Below the pieces are notes generated by a model, which did not search any database, was not told the DNA's origin, and worked only from the letters and a program-made list of their open reading frames with translations. Positions 41,718 through 49,901 of a stretch of 64,000 nucleotides of DNA are shown here, piece after piece. Both the position numbers and the translations under genes were made by a program. Within the stretch, counting starts at the first letter, position 1. The number at the start of each line of letters is the position of its first letter. The stretch comes from Bacillus cabrialesii (GTDB taxonomy: Bacteria; Bacillota; Bacilli; Bacillales; Bacillaceae). The stretch covers positions 1,285,001 to 1,349,000 of the forward strand of contig NZ_CP096889.1 in NCBI RefSeq assembly GCF_004124315.2. The letters are read 5' to 3'.

Positions 41718-41906
41718 TTAAATATTTTTTTTCATCCCGCATCTCCGGCATTCTCTAAGAAATTTTCCGCCTTTTACAGAGCTTTTGAACAGTGTGTAAT
41801 CACAATTGTCACAGCGTCCGCTGCGATCGTCCGGATATTCGTTGAATTCGTAAACGATCGATGTATCGTAGCCTTTTGTTTCATATTCTTCTTTTTTTGT
41901 TTCCAT
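41718..41906 (-). CDS. Small zinc-ribbon protein, 62 aa
   Basis: Two cysteine knuckles, 'RCDNCDYTLFKSSVKGGKFL' and 'RECRRCGMKKNI', form a likely zinc ribbon. The N-terminal half is acidic. The ATG has a ggagga site. No membrane or signal sequence. It may bind nucleic acid or a partner protein; no named family is assigned. Converges with yjiC. Confidence 0.72.
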   Translation of the reverse strand: METKKEEYETKGYDTSIVYEFNEYPDDRSGRCDNCDYTLFKSSVKGGKFLRECRRCGMKKNI

Positions 41907-42081
41907 GATCGATCCTCCGTTAGCAAACGTGTCTGCTGTTTATATTACAGCAAGCTTCAGGCGTATTCAAATGGATTTTAGAGGCTTGGGTTTATCTTGA
42001 TTTCTCCCTTGGTTTGCGCCACAATAGCTTTATTAAGCTTGTATACATAAAAAGCCTATGCAAAGAGGAGAGGAAACGGGT

Positions 42082-42894
42082 ATGGGAAAAGGGTTACATG
42101 GAAAGCGCGTGGCGATCGGGGGCTCCCGAAAAACCGAAGAGATCAGCACGATTATTGAAAAACAGGGCGGAACTCCTGTCATCCGGCCTCTCCAAGGAAC
42201 GGTTTACTTAGCGGAGAAGCAGGTAGAGCCGGACTTGCGAACGTTTGTCGAGGAAAAAGCGGACTGGGTCATTTTCACGACAGGCATCGGCACGGAGACT
42301 CTTGTCGATACGGCAGAGAAAATCGGTCTGAAAGACGAGTTTTTGCAGGCGATTCGCCAGGCGAAAGCGGCATGCCGGGGATACAAAACGCTGGCTGCGC
42401 TGAAAAAGCTTGGGATCACACCCGAAGCTTCAGATGAAGACGGGACAACAAGAGGCTTAATCCGTTCCTTGGAACCTCACGACTTTTCAGGAAAAACAGT
42501 CATGGTGCAGCTTCATGGAGAAAAAGCGCCGGCTCTCATCGCATTTCTTGAAGAAAAGGGCGCGTCTGTCCTGCCGATTCTGCCTTATCAGCACATCCCG
42601 CCAGAGAAGGGAACGGTGGAGCGGTTATGCCGGGAGCTGATGAACGGCGAGATCGACGCTGTTTGTTTTACAACGGCAATTCAGGTTCGTTCCCTGTTTG
42701 ATTTTGCCAAGGAGCGCGGCTATATCAATGAAATAAAGGCTGTATTCGAAGAGCGCGCTATCGCTGCGGCTGTCGGAAAAGTGACTGCTGAAGCACTGCG
42801 GGAAGAAGGCATCACGAGACTGCTTGCGCCCGAGATCGAGCGGATGGGCGCGATGATTGTTGAGCTGTCCAAGTATTATGAAGAAAAGGAATAA
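42082..42894 (+). CDS. yjjA: Uroporphyrinogen-III synthase-like protein
   Basis: A 270-residue protein with the HemD fold: 'GKRVAIGGSRKTEEISTIIE' at the start, 'DWVIFTTGIGTETLVDTAEK', 'AACRGYKTLAALKKLGITPE', and 'DAVCFTTAIQVRSLFDFAKE' in the second half. The housekeeping hemD is elsewhere in B. subtilis, so this is a paralogue whose substrate is unknown. ATG 42082 has agaggaga upstream; the longer frame from 42058 is rejected for lack of a site. Terminator follows. Confidence 0.88.
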   Translation: MGKGLHGKRVAIGGSRKTEEISTIIEKQGGTPVIRPLQGTVYLAEKQVEPDLRTFVEEKADWVIFTTGIGTETLVDTAEKIGLKDEFLQAIRQAKAACRGYKTLAALKKLGITPEASDEDGTTRGLIRSLEPHDFSGKTVMVQLHGEKAPALIAFLEEKGASVLPILPYQHIPPEKGTVERLCRELMNGEIDAVCFTTAIQVRSLFDFAKERGYINEIKAVFEERAIAAAVGKVTAEALREEGITRLLAPEIERMGAMIVELSKYYEEKE

Positions 42895-42899
42895 CCAGA

Positions 42900-42934
42900 C
42901 CAAAAAGCCGCTTTCCAAGGGAAAAGCGGCTTTT
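42900..42934. terminator. Terminator between yjjA and yjkA
   Basis: AAAAAGCCGCTTT-ccaaggg-AAAAGCGGCTTTTGT between converging genes. Confidence 0.85.
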
Positions 42935-42939
42935 GTCTG

Positions 42940-43692
42940 TCACTGATTCACTTTCAGCTGCTGATGCGCGGTGAATAATGACGGGTATGTCAGCACGCTT
43001 AAGATCACACATGTTAGCGCGGCGGAGGCCATCGTTGTAAACACGATTAAGAGCTGAAAGCGAACCGCCTGAATCGGGTCCGCGCCGGCTAGAATCTGGC
43101 CTGTCATCATGCCTGGAAGCTGAACAAGCCCCAGTGTTTTCTGGCTTTCCAGCGTCGGGATCATACTCATTTTCATCGCGGAAGTAAGAATACGCTGTAT
43201 GGATTGCTTCGGTGTGCCGCCTAGAGACAATATTAATTGAATTTCTTCTTTGCGCACTCCGACTTCTGAGCTGAGCCGGTTTAAAAACAGGCTCGAGAGC
43301 ACCATGGAATTTCCGATGACCATGCCGCTGATCGGAATGACATATCGGGCCGTAAGCGGAATGATGTGAAGAGACAGCAGAATTCCCTGCGTTACAATTT
43401 CTACAATCGCTAACGCGGCGAACACCCTCCAAAACGAACCGATTGTATTTTTCTTTCGTTTAATGACATTTTGCGCCGCCACCGCCAGCATTAACAGCAC
43501 CATCAGCAGAATAAAAACAGGATGGTCTCCTCGAAAAATCAGCGACAGTACATAACCAATGACAAGCAGCTGTACCGCGGCCCGGATCGTGGCAATGATC
43601 ATGTCTTTTTCTACGCCTGCTTTAAAGGATTTTGATAAAAACAAGGCGATCAAAACAAAGATCATTGTTAAAGAGAGAGAAAGGTAATCCAT
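42940..43692 (-). CDS. yjkA: UPF0014 permease (FetB-like)
   Basis: A 250-residue membrane protein of the UPF0014 family with about seven helices ('LSLTMIFVLIALFLSKSF', 'AAVQLLVIGYVLSLIF', 'IPISGMVIGNSMVLSSLFLN', 'VQLPGMMTGQILAGADPIQA'). The E. coli homologue FetB, with ATPase FetA, exports iron under peroxide stress. The same operon structure is seen here: the start overlaps the end of the ATPase gene (TAATG). Role as a metal exporter is by homology. Confidence 0.9.
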   Translation of the reverse strand: MDYLSLSLTMIFVLIALFLSKSFKAGVEKDMIIATIRAAVQLLVIGYVLSLIFRGDHPVFILLMVLLMLAVAAQNVIKRKKNTIGSFWRVFAALAIVEIVTQGILLSLHIIPLTARYVIPISGMVIGNSMVLSSLFLNRLSSEVGVRKEEIQLILSLGGTPKQSIQRILTSAMKMSMIPTLESQKTLGLVQLPGMMTGQILAGADPIQAVRFQLLIVFTTMASAALTCVILSVLTYPSLFTAHQQLKVNQ

Positions 43693-44444
43693 TATCGGGT
43701 CCCTCCCTTCAAAAACTCTTTGGCTGCTTCATGCTGCGGATCGGAGAAAAATGCTTCAGTTTCAGCAATTTCCAGCAGCCGGCCATCTGCCATAAACCAA
43801 ACGGTATCGGCTACTCGTTTTGCCTGCTCCATATTATGAGTCACCCACATGACCGTCCATTTTTTCTCCTGATGCTGATGTTTAATCAGCTCTTCAATCT
43901 CAAGAGCTGAAACCGGGTCCAAGGCCGACGTGATTTCGTCCAGCAGCAAAATAGAGGAAGGATTTGCGAGTGTTCTGGCCAGTGACAGCCTTTGCCGCTG
44001 TCCGCCAGATAAGTCTTTGGCGTTTCTGTCTAACAGCTCTTTCGGCAGCCCTGCAAGAGAAGCGAGCTCTTCAGGAGGGTACAGCTGGGATTGATGCAGC
44101 CTTTGTACAAGACTTAAATTGTCACGCACTGTCCCGTCGAGGACGGGGGCCGATTGAAACGCAAGGGCAGCCGTTCGCCTCAGTTCATTGATATTCCATT
44201 CTCGGACTTCCTTTCCATATATTTCAACTTCGCCGCTGTCAGGCGTTCTCATTAAATTGCACATGGACAGAAGGGTGCTTTTTCCTGAACCGGAAGGACC
44301 TAAAACGGCCACGATTGCGCCTCGGCGAATGTCTCCGCTGACATCCTGCAGTACATCATAGGTTTGTCCGTCTTGTTTATAGCTTTTTCTGACTGATCTG
44401 AAGGAGATGGCTGGTATGTTTTGTGTTTGATCGTTTGCTTCCAT
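43692..44444 (-). CDS. yjkB: ABC transporter ATP-binding protein (FetA-like)
   Basis: A 250-residue ABC ATPase: Walker A 'VLGPSGSGKSTLLSMC', Q-loop 'AALAFQSAPVLDGT', signature 'DLSGGQRQRLSLARTLA', Walker B 'ILLLDEITSALDP' and H-loop 'VMWVTHNMEQA'. ATG 44444 is preferred, with aaaggtgat upstream; a GTG at 44456 overlaps that site. It drives the UPF0014 permease encoded directly downstream. Promoter lies upstream at 44445-44560. Confidence 0.93.
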   Translation of the reverse strand: MEANDQTQNIPAISFRSVRKSYKQDGQTYDVLQDVSGDIRRGAIVAVLGPSGSGKSTLLSMCNLMRTPDSGEVEIYGKEVREWNINELRRTAALAFQSAPVLDGTVRDNLSLVQRLHQSQLYPPEELASLAGLPKELLDRNAKDLSGGQRQRLSLARTLANPSSILLLDEITSALDPVSALEIEELIKHQHQEKKWTVMWVTHNMEQAKRVADTVWFMADGRLLEIAETEAFFSDPQHEAAKEFLKGGTR

Positions 44445-44562
44445 TACAATAATCACCTTTCAGTAAAGTAGGCTTACACTATATTTAACTATAACGTGTA
44501 ACAAATGCTTTTTGGTAGCAAAAATAAAGGAGAACAGGCTTTCACCCATTCTCCGGCAGATG

Positions 44563-45537
44563 CTACGCGGTCAGATTTGACTGTGTTTTCTTTTTCGGTT
44601 TTCTCGGTTGTGATGCAAAGGTATGTAACACCATCCCCGCAATAATAATGAATAAACCGGCAAATGATAAAAGGGATGGGAAAACGCCTGACAGCAGAAC
44701 AATTTCACCAAGCAGCGCGAAAATCACTTCACCGGATTGAGTGGCTTCAACGGCTGCGAGTTTTTGCGGGCTGTCTCTTACCATATCAGTGGCCCAGAAA
44801 AATAAAACGGTGGCAATGATCCCTGAGCTGACGGCCACGATAAAGGATTGAACAGTCTGTCCCGCTGTCGGAAGGCCGTCTGAACACCAGGCGTAACCTG
44901 CTAATATAAGCCAGAACGGAAGGCTTCCCAAGGTCATTCCCAGCACGCGCTGGAAGGTATCAAGCCGGCCTCCGTATTCTTCAAGCATTCTCCGGTTTCC
45001 TAACGGATAGGCAAAAGCCGCAATGACAACCGGGAGCACACTGAAAAGCAGCATTTTCGCAGAAAGCGATTCTGCATGCTGAAGCTGAATCAGTGCCGCT
45101 CCGATCAGGATGATCACGGAAGTGCCAAGTGAAATAAGGGGGATCTTTTGCCTAATAAGCTGCGGCCCGCCCGGCATGTCTTTTTTGACAAAGAATAAAG
45201 GAGATAAGAGCACACCGGCCACAATTGTTATTTGCCAAGTTCCAGCTACAAGCCATCCGGGACCGTATCCAGCCGCAAATGTGATCGGCGCGTAAAAAAG
45301 CACGAAGCCGACAAAGCTCCATTTGATCCAAAAGATCGGCTTTTTCCGCATCTCTTGTAAGAGAGGAGTGAATGTCCCTCTCATGATGACAATCAAACAT
45401 AAAAACGGCACCATAAAAATAAAACGCAGCGAAGCGCTCCAAAGCCAGCTGCCTCCGGATAACTCCATCGCTCTGTTTAAAATAAAGGTGACGGCGAAAA
45501 AGAGCGAAGCCAATATTCCGATAACGATTGCTTTCAT
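44563..45537 (-). CDS. yjlA: DMT-superfamily transporter (EamA-like)
   Basis: A 324-residue membrane protein with about ten helices, starting 'AIVIGILASLFFAVTFILNR' and ending in a basic tail 'QPRKPKKKTQ'. It is a multidrug-resistance-type EamA/DMT exporter by family ('LWSASLRFIFMVPFLCLIVI', 'ATVLFFWATDMVRDSPQKLA', 'VEATQSGEVIFALLGEIVLL'). ATG 45537 follows gaggga. Substrate unknown. It is divergent from yjlB. Confidence 0.88.
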   Translation of the reverse strand: MKAIVIGILASLFFAVTFILNRAMELSGGSWLWSASLRFIFMVPFLCLIVIMRGTFTPLLQEMRKKPIFWIKWSFVGFVLFYAPITFAAGYGPGWLVAGTWQITIVAGVLLSPLFFVKKDMPGGPQLIRQKIPLISLGTSVIILIGAALIQLQHAESLSAKMLLFSVLPVVIAAFAYPLGNRRMLEEYGGRLDTFQRVLGMTLGSLPFWLILAGYAWCSDGLPTAGQTVQSFIVAVSSGIIATVLFFWATDMVRDSPQKLAAVEATQSGEVIFALLGEIVLLSGVFPSLLSFAGLFIIIAGMVLHTFASQPRKPKKKTQSNLTA

Positions 45538-45668
45538 GATATCCCTCATTTTGGCATTATTTTTTTATACTATACTATTCGGTATCATGCAGATCAATGG
45601 AATGGTGAGAAAAACAGCATGTTTTGCGAACCGCTATGTGTGGAAGACAATAGAAGGAGGTGACATTG

Positions 45669-46166
45669 ATGGAAGCAAAGATACAGACGTTCTTCTTTCA
45701 GGATGACGGCAGAATTCCGAATCACCCTGATTTTCCGCTCGTTGTGTATCAAAACGCGCTCAAGGACACCAATCAGGCAGAGCTGATCGTCAACCGGCAT
45801 GGCTGGTCAAACAGCTGGTCAGGGAGTGTTTTTCCATACCATCATTATCACAGCAATACGCATGAAGTGCTGATTGCAGTCCGGGGAGAGGCCGTGATTC
45901 AGTTTGGGGGAGAAAAAGGGGCCGCCATTCCTTTCAAATCAGGTGACGCAGCCGTGATTCCAGCCGGAGTCGGCCATAAAAAAATAAGCGCAAGTCCCGA
46001 TTTTATGGTTATCGGCGCCTACCCGGGAGGCGTTCAGTATAATTTGAAGACGGGAGAGCCGGACGAACGGGAGGAAGCGATGACACAAATCAAGCAGGTG
46101 TCATTGCCGGCTAGTGATCCTATCACAGGAAAAAGAGCTCCTCTTTTGGAAATATGGGACAAGTGA
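45669..46166 (+). CDS. yjlB: Cupin-domain protein
   Basis: A 165-residue single-domain cupin. 'HHYHSNTHEVLIAVRGEAVI' gives metal ligands (two His and Glu region) and the second cupin motif is 'FKSGDAAVIPAGVGHKKISA'. An aggaggtgac site lies 6 bases before ATG 45669. The gene is divergent from yjlA across a 130-bp region. Substrate unknown; conserved order with yjlA. Confidence 0.88.
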   Translation: MEAKIQTFFFQDDGRIPNHPDFPLVVYQNALKDTNQAELIVNRHGWSNSWSGSVFPYHHYHSNTHEVLIAVRGEAVIQFGGEKGAAIPFKSGDAAVIPAGVGHKKISASPDFMVIGAYPGGVQYNLKTGEPDEREEAMTQIKQVSLPASDPITGKRAPLLEIWDK

Positions 46167-46557
46167 AGGGGAGAAAATTGCTGGATTGTCAATAACTAGT
46201 GCCGCAGAAACGTTATGACACAAGCTCCATATAAATTAATTTCATAATCGAAGCAATTCACGTTCAAATTTTGTTCAAAAAGTGTTATCATATAGAAGGT
46301 AATCGAATTGGAGTTTTTTGTGTTTGCTATTTTCAGAGAGAGTAAAGGATTTTGACTTATTCAATTGTTTATTTTTGAGATAAAAATAATACTGAATATG
46401 GCAAGATGAAAAACTGGGTAGTAAACATTTATTTTTGTAAATGATTGTGCACGAATTCACAATCCTTATTCTTATGCCTTAAAAGCGTGAGACCAGGGAG
46501 AGGCACTACCCTTTCCAAAAAAATCAGCAAACTGCTTATAGTAAAGGAGAATTGGAT
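46167..46557. other. 391-bp region between yjlB and yjlC
   Basis: It holds no gene. It includes the promoter region of yjlC-ndh with the Rex-type palindrome at 46445-46462 and an AT-rich stretch. No hairpin terminator with a clear T-run is seen after yjlB. Confidence 0.6.
46445..46472 (+). promoter_or_regulatory. Rex-type operator and promoter of yjlC-ndh
   Basis: TTGTGCACGAATTCACAA (46445-46462) matches the Rex consensus TTGTGAA-N4-TTCACAA except at two positions of the left arm. It overlaps a possible -35 (TTGTGC) with TATTCT at 46467-46472 as a -10. In B. subtilis, Rex represses yjlC-ndh when NADH is low and releases when NADH rises, controlling NADH oxidation. Promoter elements are inferred from spacing. 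Confidence 0.8.
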
Positions 46558-46980
46558 ATGCCAGAAACAATCGATCAAACAAACGCGTCTGTCAGCCAAA
46601 GCCAGCAAGATCTTATTGATCAGCTGTTAAAGCCAGAAGTTCAAGAATCACTGACTGTTTTAGTTGACCAGCTTCCAAAGCTGACTGAGTTAGTGAATAT
46701 TTTAACGAAGTCTTATGATTTCGCTCAGTCTGTAGCAACTGACGAAGTGCTAAAAAGCGACACTGTCGGTGCGATCACTGAAATTCTTGAGCCTGTAAAA
46801 GAAACAGCGAAAGAAGTAGCTGCGACTGCAATCGAAGCGAAAGACCGCGCGGATGCAAGCAACGAAACAATTGGTCTTTTCGGCCTGTTGCGTATGCTGA
46901 AAGATCCTCAAGCTCAAAAGCTGTTCCGTTTTGCTAACAGCTACCTTGAAGTTATGAACGAACGCGAAAACCAAAAATAA
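46558..46980 (+). CDS. yjlC: DUF1641 protein YjlC
   Basis: A 140-residue helical protein of the DUF1641 family ('VDQLPKLTELVNILTKSYDF', 'GLFGLLRMLKDPQAQKLFRF', 'ANSYLEVMNER'). It is the first gene of the yjlC-ndh operon, 39 bp before ndh. It is homologous to YjgD in this window, which follows a formate dehydrogenase. Starts at ATG 46558 after an aaaggagaa site. No catalytic residues are recognised; probably an auxiliary factor for Ndh. Confidence 0.9.
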   Translation: MPETIDQTNASVSQSQQDLIDQLLKPEVQESLTVLVDQLPKLTELVNILTKSYDFAQSVATDEVLKSDTVGAITEILEPVKETAKEVAATAIEAKDRADASNETIGLFGLLRMLKDPQAQKLFRFANSYLEVMNERENQK

Positions 46981-47019
46981 TCTCAGATTCAAATTGATAT
47001 AAAGGACGGAGGATATACG

Positions 47020-48198
47020 ATGTCAAAACATATTGTCATTCTAGGCGCTGGTTATGGCGGAGTTCTTTCTGCTCTAACAGTTCGCAAACATTATACAAAA
47101 GAACAAGCACGCGTGACAGTGGTAAACAAATACCCAACTCACCAAATCATTACGGAATTACACCGTCTTGCAGCAGGCAACGTGTCTGAAAAAGCGGTTG
47201 CAATGCCACTTGAAAAACTTTTCAAAGGCAAAGACATTGATCTTAAAATCGCGGAAGTAAGCTCTTTCTCTGTTGATAAAAAAGAAGTTGCGCTTGCTGA
47301 CGGTTCTACATTATCTTACGATGCGCTTGTTGTAGGTCTTGGTTCTGTAACGGCTTACTTCGGCATCCCGGGTCTTGAAGAAAACAGCATGGTATTGAAA
47401 TCTGCTGCCGATGCAAACAAAGTCTTCCAACATGTTGAAGATCGTGTGCGCGAGTACTCTAAAACGAAAAACGAAGCTGATGCAACAATCCTTATCGGCG
47501 GAGGCGGCTTAACAGGTGTTGAGCTTGTCGGTGAGCTTGCTGACATCATGCCGAACCTTGCGAAAAAATATGGCGTAGACCATAAAGAAATCAAATTGAA
47601 GCTGGTTGAAGCAGGTCCGAAAATCCTTCCTGTTCTACCGGATGATCTTATCGAACGTGCCACTGCAAGCCTTGAAAAACGCGGCGTTGAGTTCTTAACA
47701 GGTCTTCCTGTTACAAATGTAGAAGGAAACGTGATTGATCTGAAAGACGGATCTAAAGTTGTTGCCAACACATTTGTTTGGACTGGCGGCGTACAAGGTA
47801 ACCCATTAGTCGGAGAATCAGGTCTTGAAGTGAACCGCGGACGCGCGACAGTAAACGACTTCCTGCAATCTACATCTCATGAAGATGTATTCGTTGCCGG
47901 AGACAGCGCAGTTTACTTCGCTCCAGACGGCCGTCCATACCCGCCAACTGCACAAATCGCATGGCAAATGGGTGAGCTGATCGGTTACAACCTATTCGCT
48001 TACTTAGAAGGCAAAACGCTTGAAACATTCAAGCCAGTAAACTCTGGTACACTTGCAAGCCTTGGACGCAAAGACGCGGTTGCTATCATTGGTGCTAATT
48101 CTACACCGCTTAAAGGTCTTCCTGCTTCCTTGATGAAAGAAGCAAGTAACGTACGCTACTTAACACACATTAAAGGACTTTTCAGCCTGGCTTATTAA
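47020..48198 (+). CDS. ndh: Type II NADH dehydrogenase
   Basis: A 392-residue single-subunit NADH:menaquinone oxidoreductase on the inner face of the membrane. FAD-binding 'IVILGAGYGGVLSALTVRKH' is at the start, the second Rossmann motif 'ATILIGGGGLTGVELVGELA' binds NADH, and 'EDVFVAGDSAVYFAPDG' is the FAD-binding C-terminal motif. The final 'LPASLMKEASNVRYLTHIKG' followed by 'LFSLAY' is the membrane-contacting helix. It is the main NADH oxidase of B. subtilis respiration. Regulated by Rex at the yjlC promoter. Confidence 0.96.
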   Translation: MSKHIVILGAGYGGVLSALTVRKHYTKEQARVTVVNKYPTHQIITELHRLAAGNVSEKAVAMPLEKLFKGKDIDLKIAEVSSFSVDKKEVALADGSTLSYDALVVGLGSVTAYFGIPGLEENSMVLKSAADANKVFQHVEDRVREYSKTKNEADATILIGGGGLTGVELVGELADIMPNLAKKYGVDHKEIKLKLVEAGPKILPVLPDDLIERATASLEKRGVEFLTGLPVTNVEGNVIDLKDGSKVVANTFVWTGGVQGNPLVGESGLEVNRGRATVNDFLQSTSHEDVFVAGDSAVYFAPDGRPYPPTAQIAWQMGELIGYNLFAYLEGKTLETFKPVNSGTLASLGRKDAVAIIGANSTPLKGLPASLMKEASNVRYLTHIKGLFSLAY

Positions 48199-48212
48199 TC
48201 CATTTGATGGAC

Positions 48213-48268
48213 TCGGACATTGCAGGAAGCGTTCCTTTCGGGATGCTTTCCGGCAATGTCTTTTTTTC
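48213..48268 (+). terminator. Terminator of yjlC-ndh
   Basis: GACATTGC-agGAAGC...GCTTTC-cgGCAATGTC followed by TTTTTTT: a two-part stem ending in a strong T-run. Confidence 0.85.
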
Positions 48269-48274
48269 GTTTAT

Positions 48275-48294
48275 TTGCTAACGTTAACATTTCA
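48275..48294. promoter_or_regulatory. Upstream operator of the hexuronate operon
   Basis: TTTGCTAACGTTAACATTTC contains the core TAACGTTAACA seen again at 48351-48370. It lies upstream of the -35. Likely bound by ExuR (LacI family) or CcpA. Confidence 0.6.
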
Positions 48295-48309
48295 TTTTCA
48301 AAAAAGAGA

Positions 48310-48338
48310 TTGATCCCAGAGGAATATAAAGGTAAAAT
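48310..48338 (+). promoter_or_regulatory. SigA-type promoter of uxaC operon
   Basis: TTGATC (48310-48315), a 17-bp spacer and TAAAAT (48333-48338) fit a sigma-A promoter. The next operator begins 12 bp downstream of the -10, over the likely start point. Confidence 0.7.
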
Positions 48339-48350
48339 AAAAATAAATCA

Positions 48351-48370
48351 AAATGTTAACGTTAACATTT
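48351..48370. promoter_or_regulatory. Perfect 20-bp operator palindrome (ExuR and/or CcpA)
   Basis: AAATGTTAACGTTAACATTT reads identically on both strands. The core TGTTAACGTTAACA also fits the catabolite-response consensus TGWNANCGNTNWCA. Both ExuR repression and CcpA control of this operon are known in B. subtilis, so the site could serve either. Confidence 0.75.
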
Positions 48371-48397
48371 TGAAATAGAATGAAAGACGGTGAGAAC

Positions 48398-49819
48398 ATG
48401 GAACCCTTTATGGGCGAAAATTTTTTATTGAAAAATGAAACCGCTGTCAGTCTCTATCACAATTATGCGAAAGACATGCCGATTATTGATTACCACTGCC
48501 ACTTAAGCCCGAAAGAAATCTATGAAAATAAGACATTTCAAAACATCACTGAAGCCTGGCTGTATGGAGACCATTACAAATGGCGCATTATGAGAGCCAA
48601 TGGGATTGAAGAGACATACATTACCGGCGATGCGCCTGATGAGGAAAAATTTATGGCTTGGGCGAAAACGGTGCCGATGGCGATCGGCAATCCGCTCTAC
48701 AATTGGACTCACTTAGAACTGCAGCGTTTTTTTGGAATTTATGAGATCTTAAATGAAAAATCGGCTCCGGCTATATGGAACCGGACGAATGAACTGCTCC
48801 AAGGAGAAGGCTTCGGGGCAAGGGATTTGATCGTGAAATCAAATGTAAAGGTCGTTTGTACAACGGATGATCCTGTCGATTCTCTTGAATACCATCTATT
48901 ATTAAAAGAAGACAAAGACTTTCCTGTCAGCGTCCTGCCCGGATTTCGGCCGGATAAGGGACTTGAGATCAATCGTGCAGGCTTTCCTGATTGGGTGCAG
49001 GCACTTGAAAACGCCGCAGCTACATCAATTACAACCTACGATGAGTATCTAAAGGCGTTGGAAAAACGAGTGCGATTTTTCCATTCAGCCGGCGGCAGAG
49101 TGTCTGATCACGCGATCGATTCAATGGTATTTGCCGAGACGACAAAAGAGGAAGCGGGCCGGATTTTTTCTGACAGATTACAAGGAACAGAGGTTTCTTA
49201 TGAGGATGAGAAGAAATTTAAGACGTATACGCTTCAGTTTCTTTGCGGTTTGTATGCGGAGCTCGATTGGGCGATGCAGTTTCATATCAACGCTTTAAGA
49301 AACACGAATACAAAAATGATGAAGAGACTCGGGCCTGATACAGGCTATGACTCTATGAATGATGAAAAAATTGCGAAGCCTTTATACAAGCTGCTGAACT
49401 CAGTGGAGATCAAGAACCAGCTGCCGAAAACGATTTTATATTCACTGAATCCAAACGATAACTATATCATCGCCAGCATGATCAACAGTTTTCAGGACGG
49501 TATCACCCCGGGAAAAATACAATTCGGCACAGCCTGGTGGTTTAACGATACAAAAGACGGTATGCTCGATCAAATGAAAGCGTTGTCAAATGTCGGGCTT
49601 TTCAGTCGCTTCATCGGCATGCTCACCGACTCCAGAAGCTTTCTGTCCTATACGCGCCACGAATATTTCAGGCGGATCGTCTGCAATTTGCTGGGGGAAT
49701 GGGTGGAAAACGGCGAAGTCCCGCATGATATGGAGCTTTTGGGAAGCATTGTTCAAGGAATTTGCTATGACAATGCGAAGCACTACTTTCAATTTCAAGA
49801 AGAGAAAGCAAACGTGTAA
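48398..49819 (+). CDS. uxaC: Glucuronate isomerase (uronate isomerase)
   Basis: A 473-residue metal-dependent amidohydrolase-fold isomerase that converts glucuronate to fructuronate and galacturonate to tagaturonate. The 'IIDYHCHLSPKEIYENKTF' motif holds the metal-binding His pair near residue 30; 'KVVCTTDDPVDSLEYH' and 'LQFLCGLYAELDWAMQFHIN' are typical. The ATG at 48398 is preferred over 48380. It opens the ten-gene hexuronate operon, behind operators at 48275 and 48351. Confidence 0.95.
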   Translation: MEPFMGENFLLKNETAVSLYHNYAKDMPIIDYHCHLSPKEIYENKTFQNITEAWLYGDHYKWRIMRANGIEETYITGDAPDEEKFMAWAKTVPMAIGNPLYNWTHLELQRFFGIYEILNEKSAPAIWNRTNELLQGEGFGARDLIVKSNVKVVCTTDDPVDSLEYHLLLKEDKDFPVSVLPGFRPDKGLEINRAGFPDWVQALENAAATSITTYDEYLKALEKRVRFFHSAGGRVSDHAIDSMVFAETTKEEAGRIFSDRLQGTEVSYEDEKKFKTYTLQFLCGLYAELDWAMQFHINALRNTNTKMMKRLGPDTGYDSMNDEKIAKPLYKLLNSVEIKNQLPKTILYSLNPNDNYIIASMINSFQDGITPGKIQFGTAWWFNDTKDGMLDQMKALSNVGLFSRFIGMLTDSRSFLSYTRHEYFRRIVCNLLGEWVENGEVPHDMELLGSIVQGICYDNAKHYFQFQEEKANV

Positions 49820-49901
49820 CCAAATGTCCGCTCAGCATCGCGATCATGCGTCATCCTGAGCGGGCCATTGCCCGAAAATTCTTAAGACACAGAGGTGGAA
49901 G

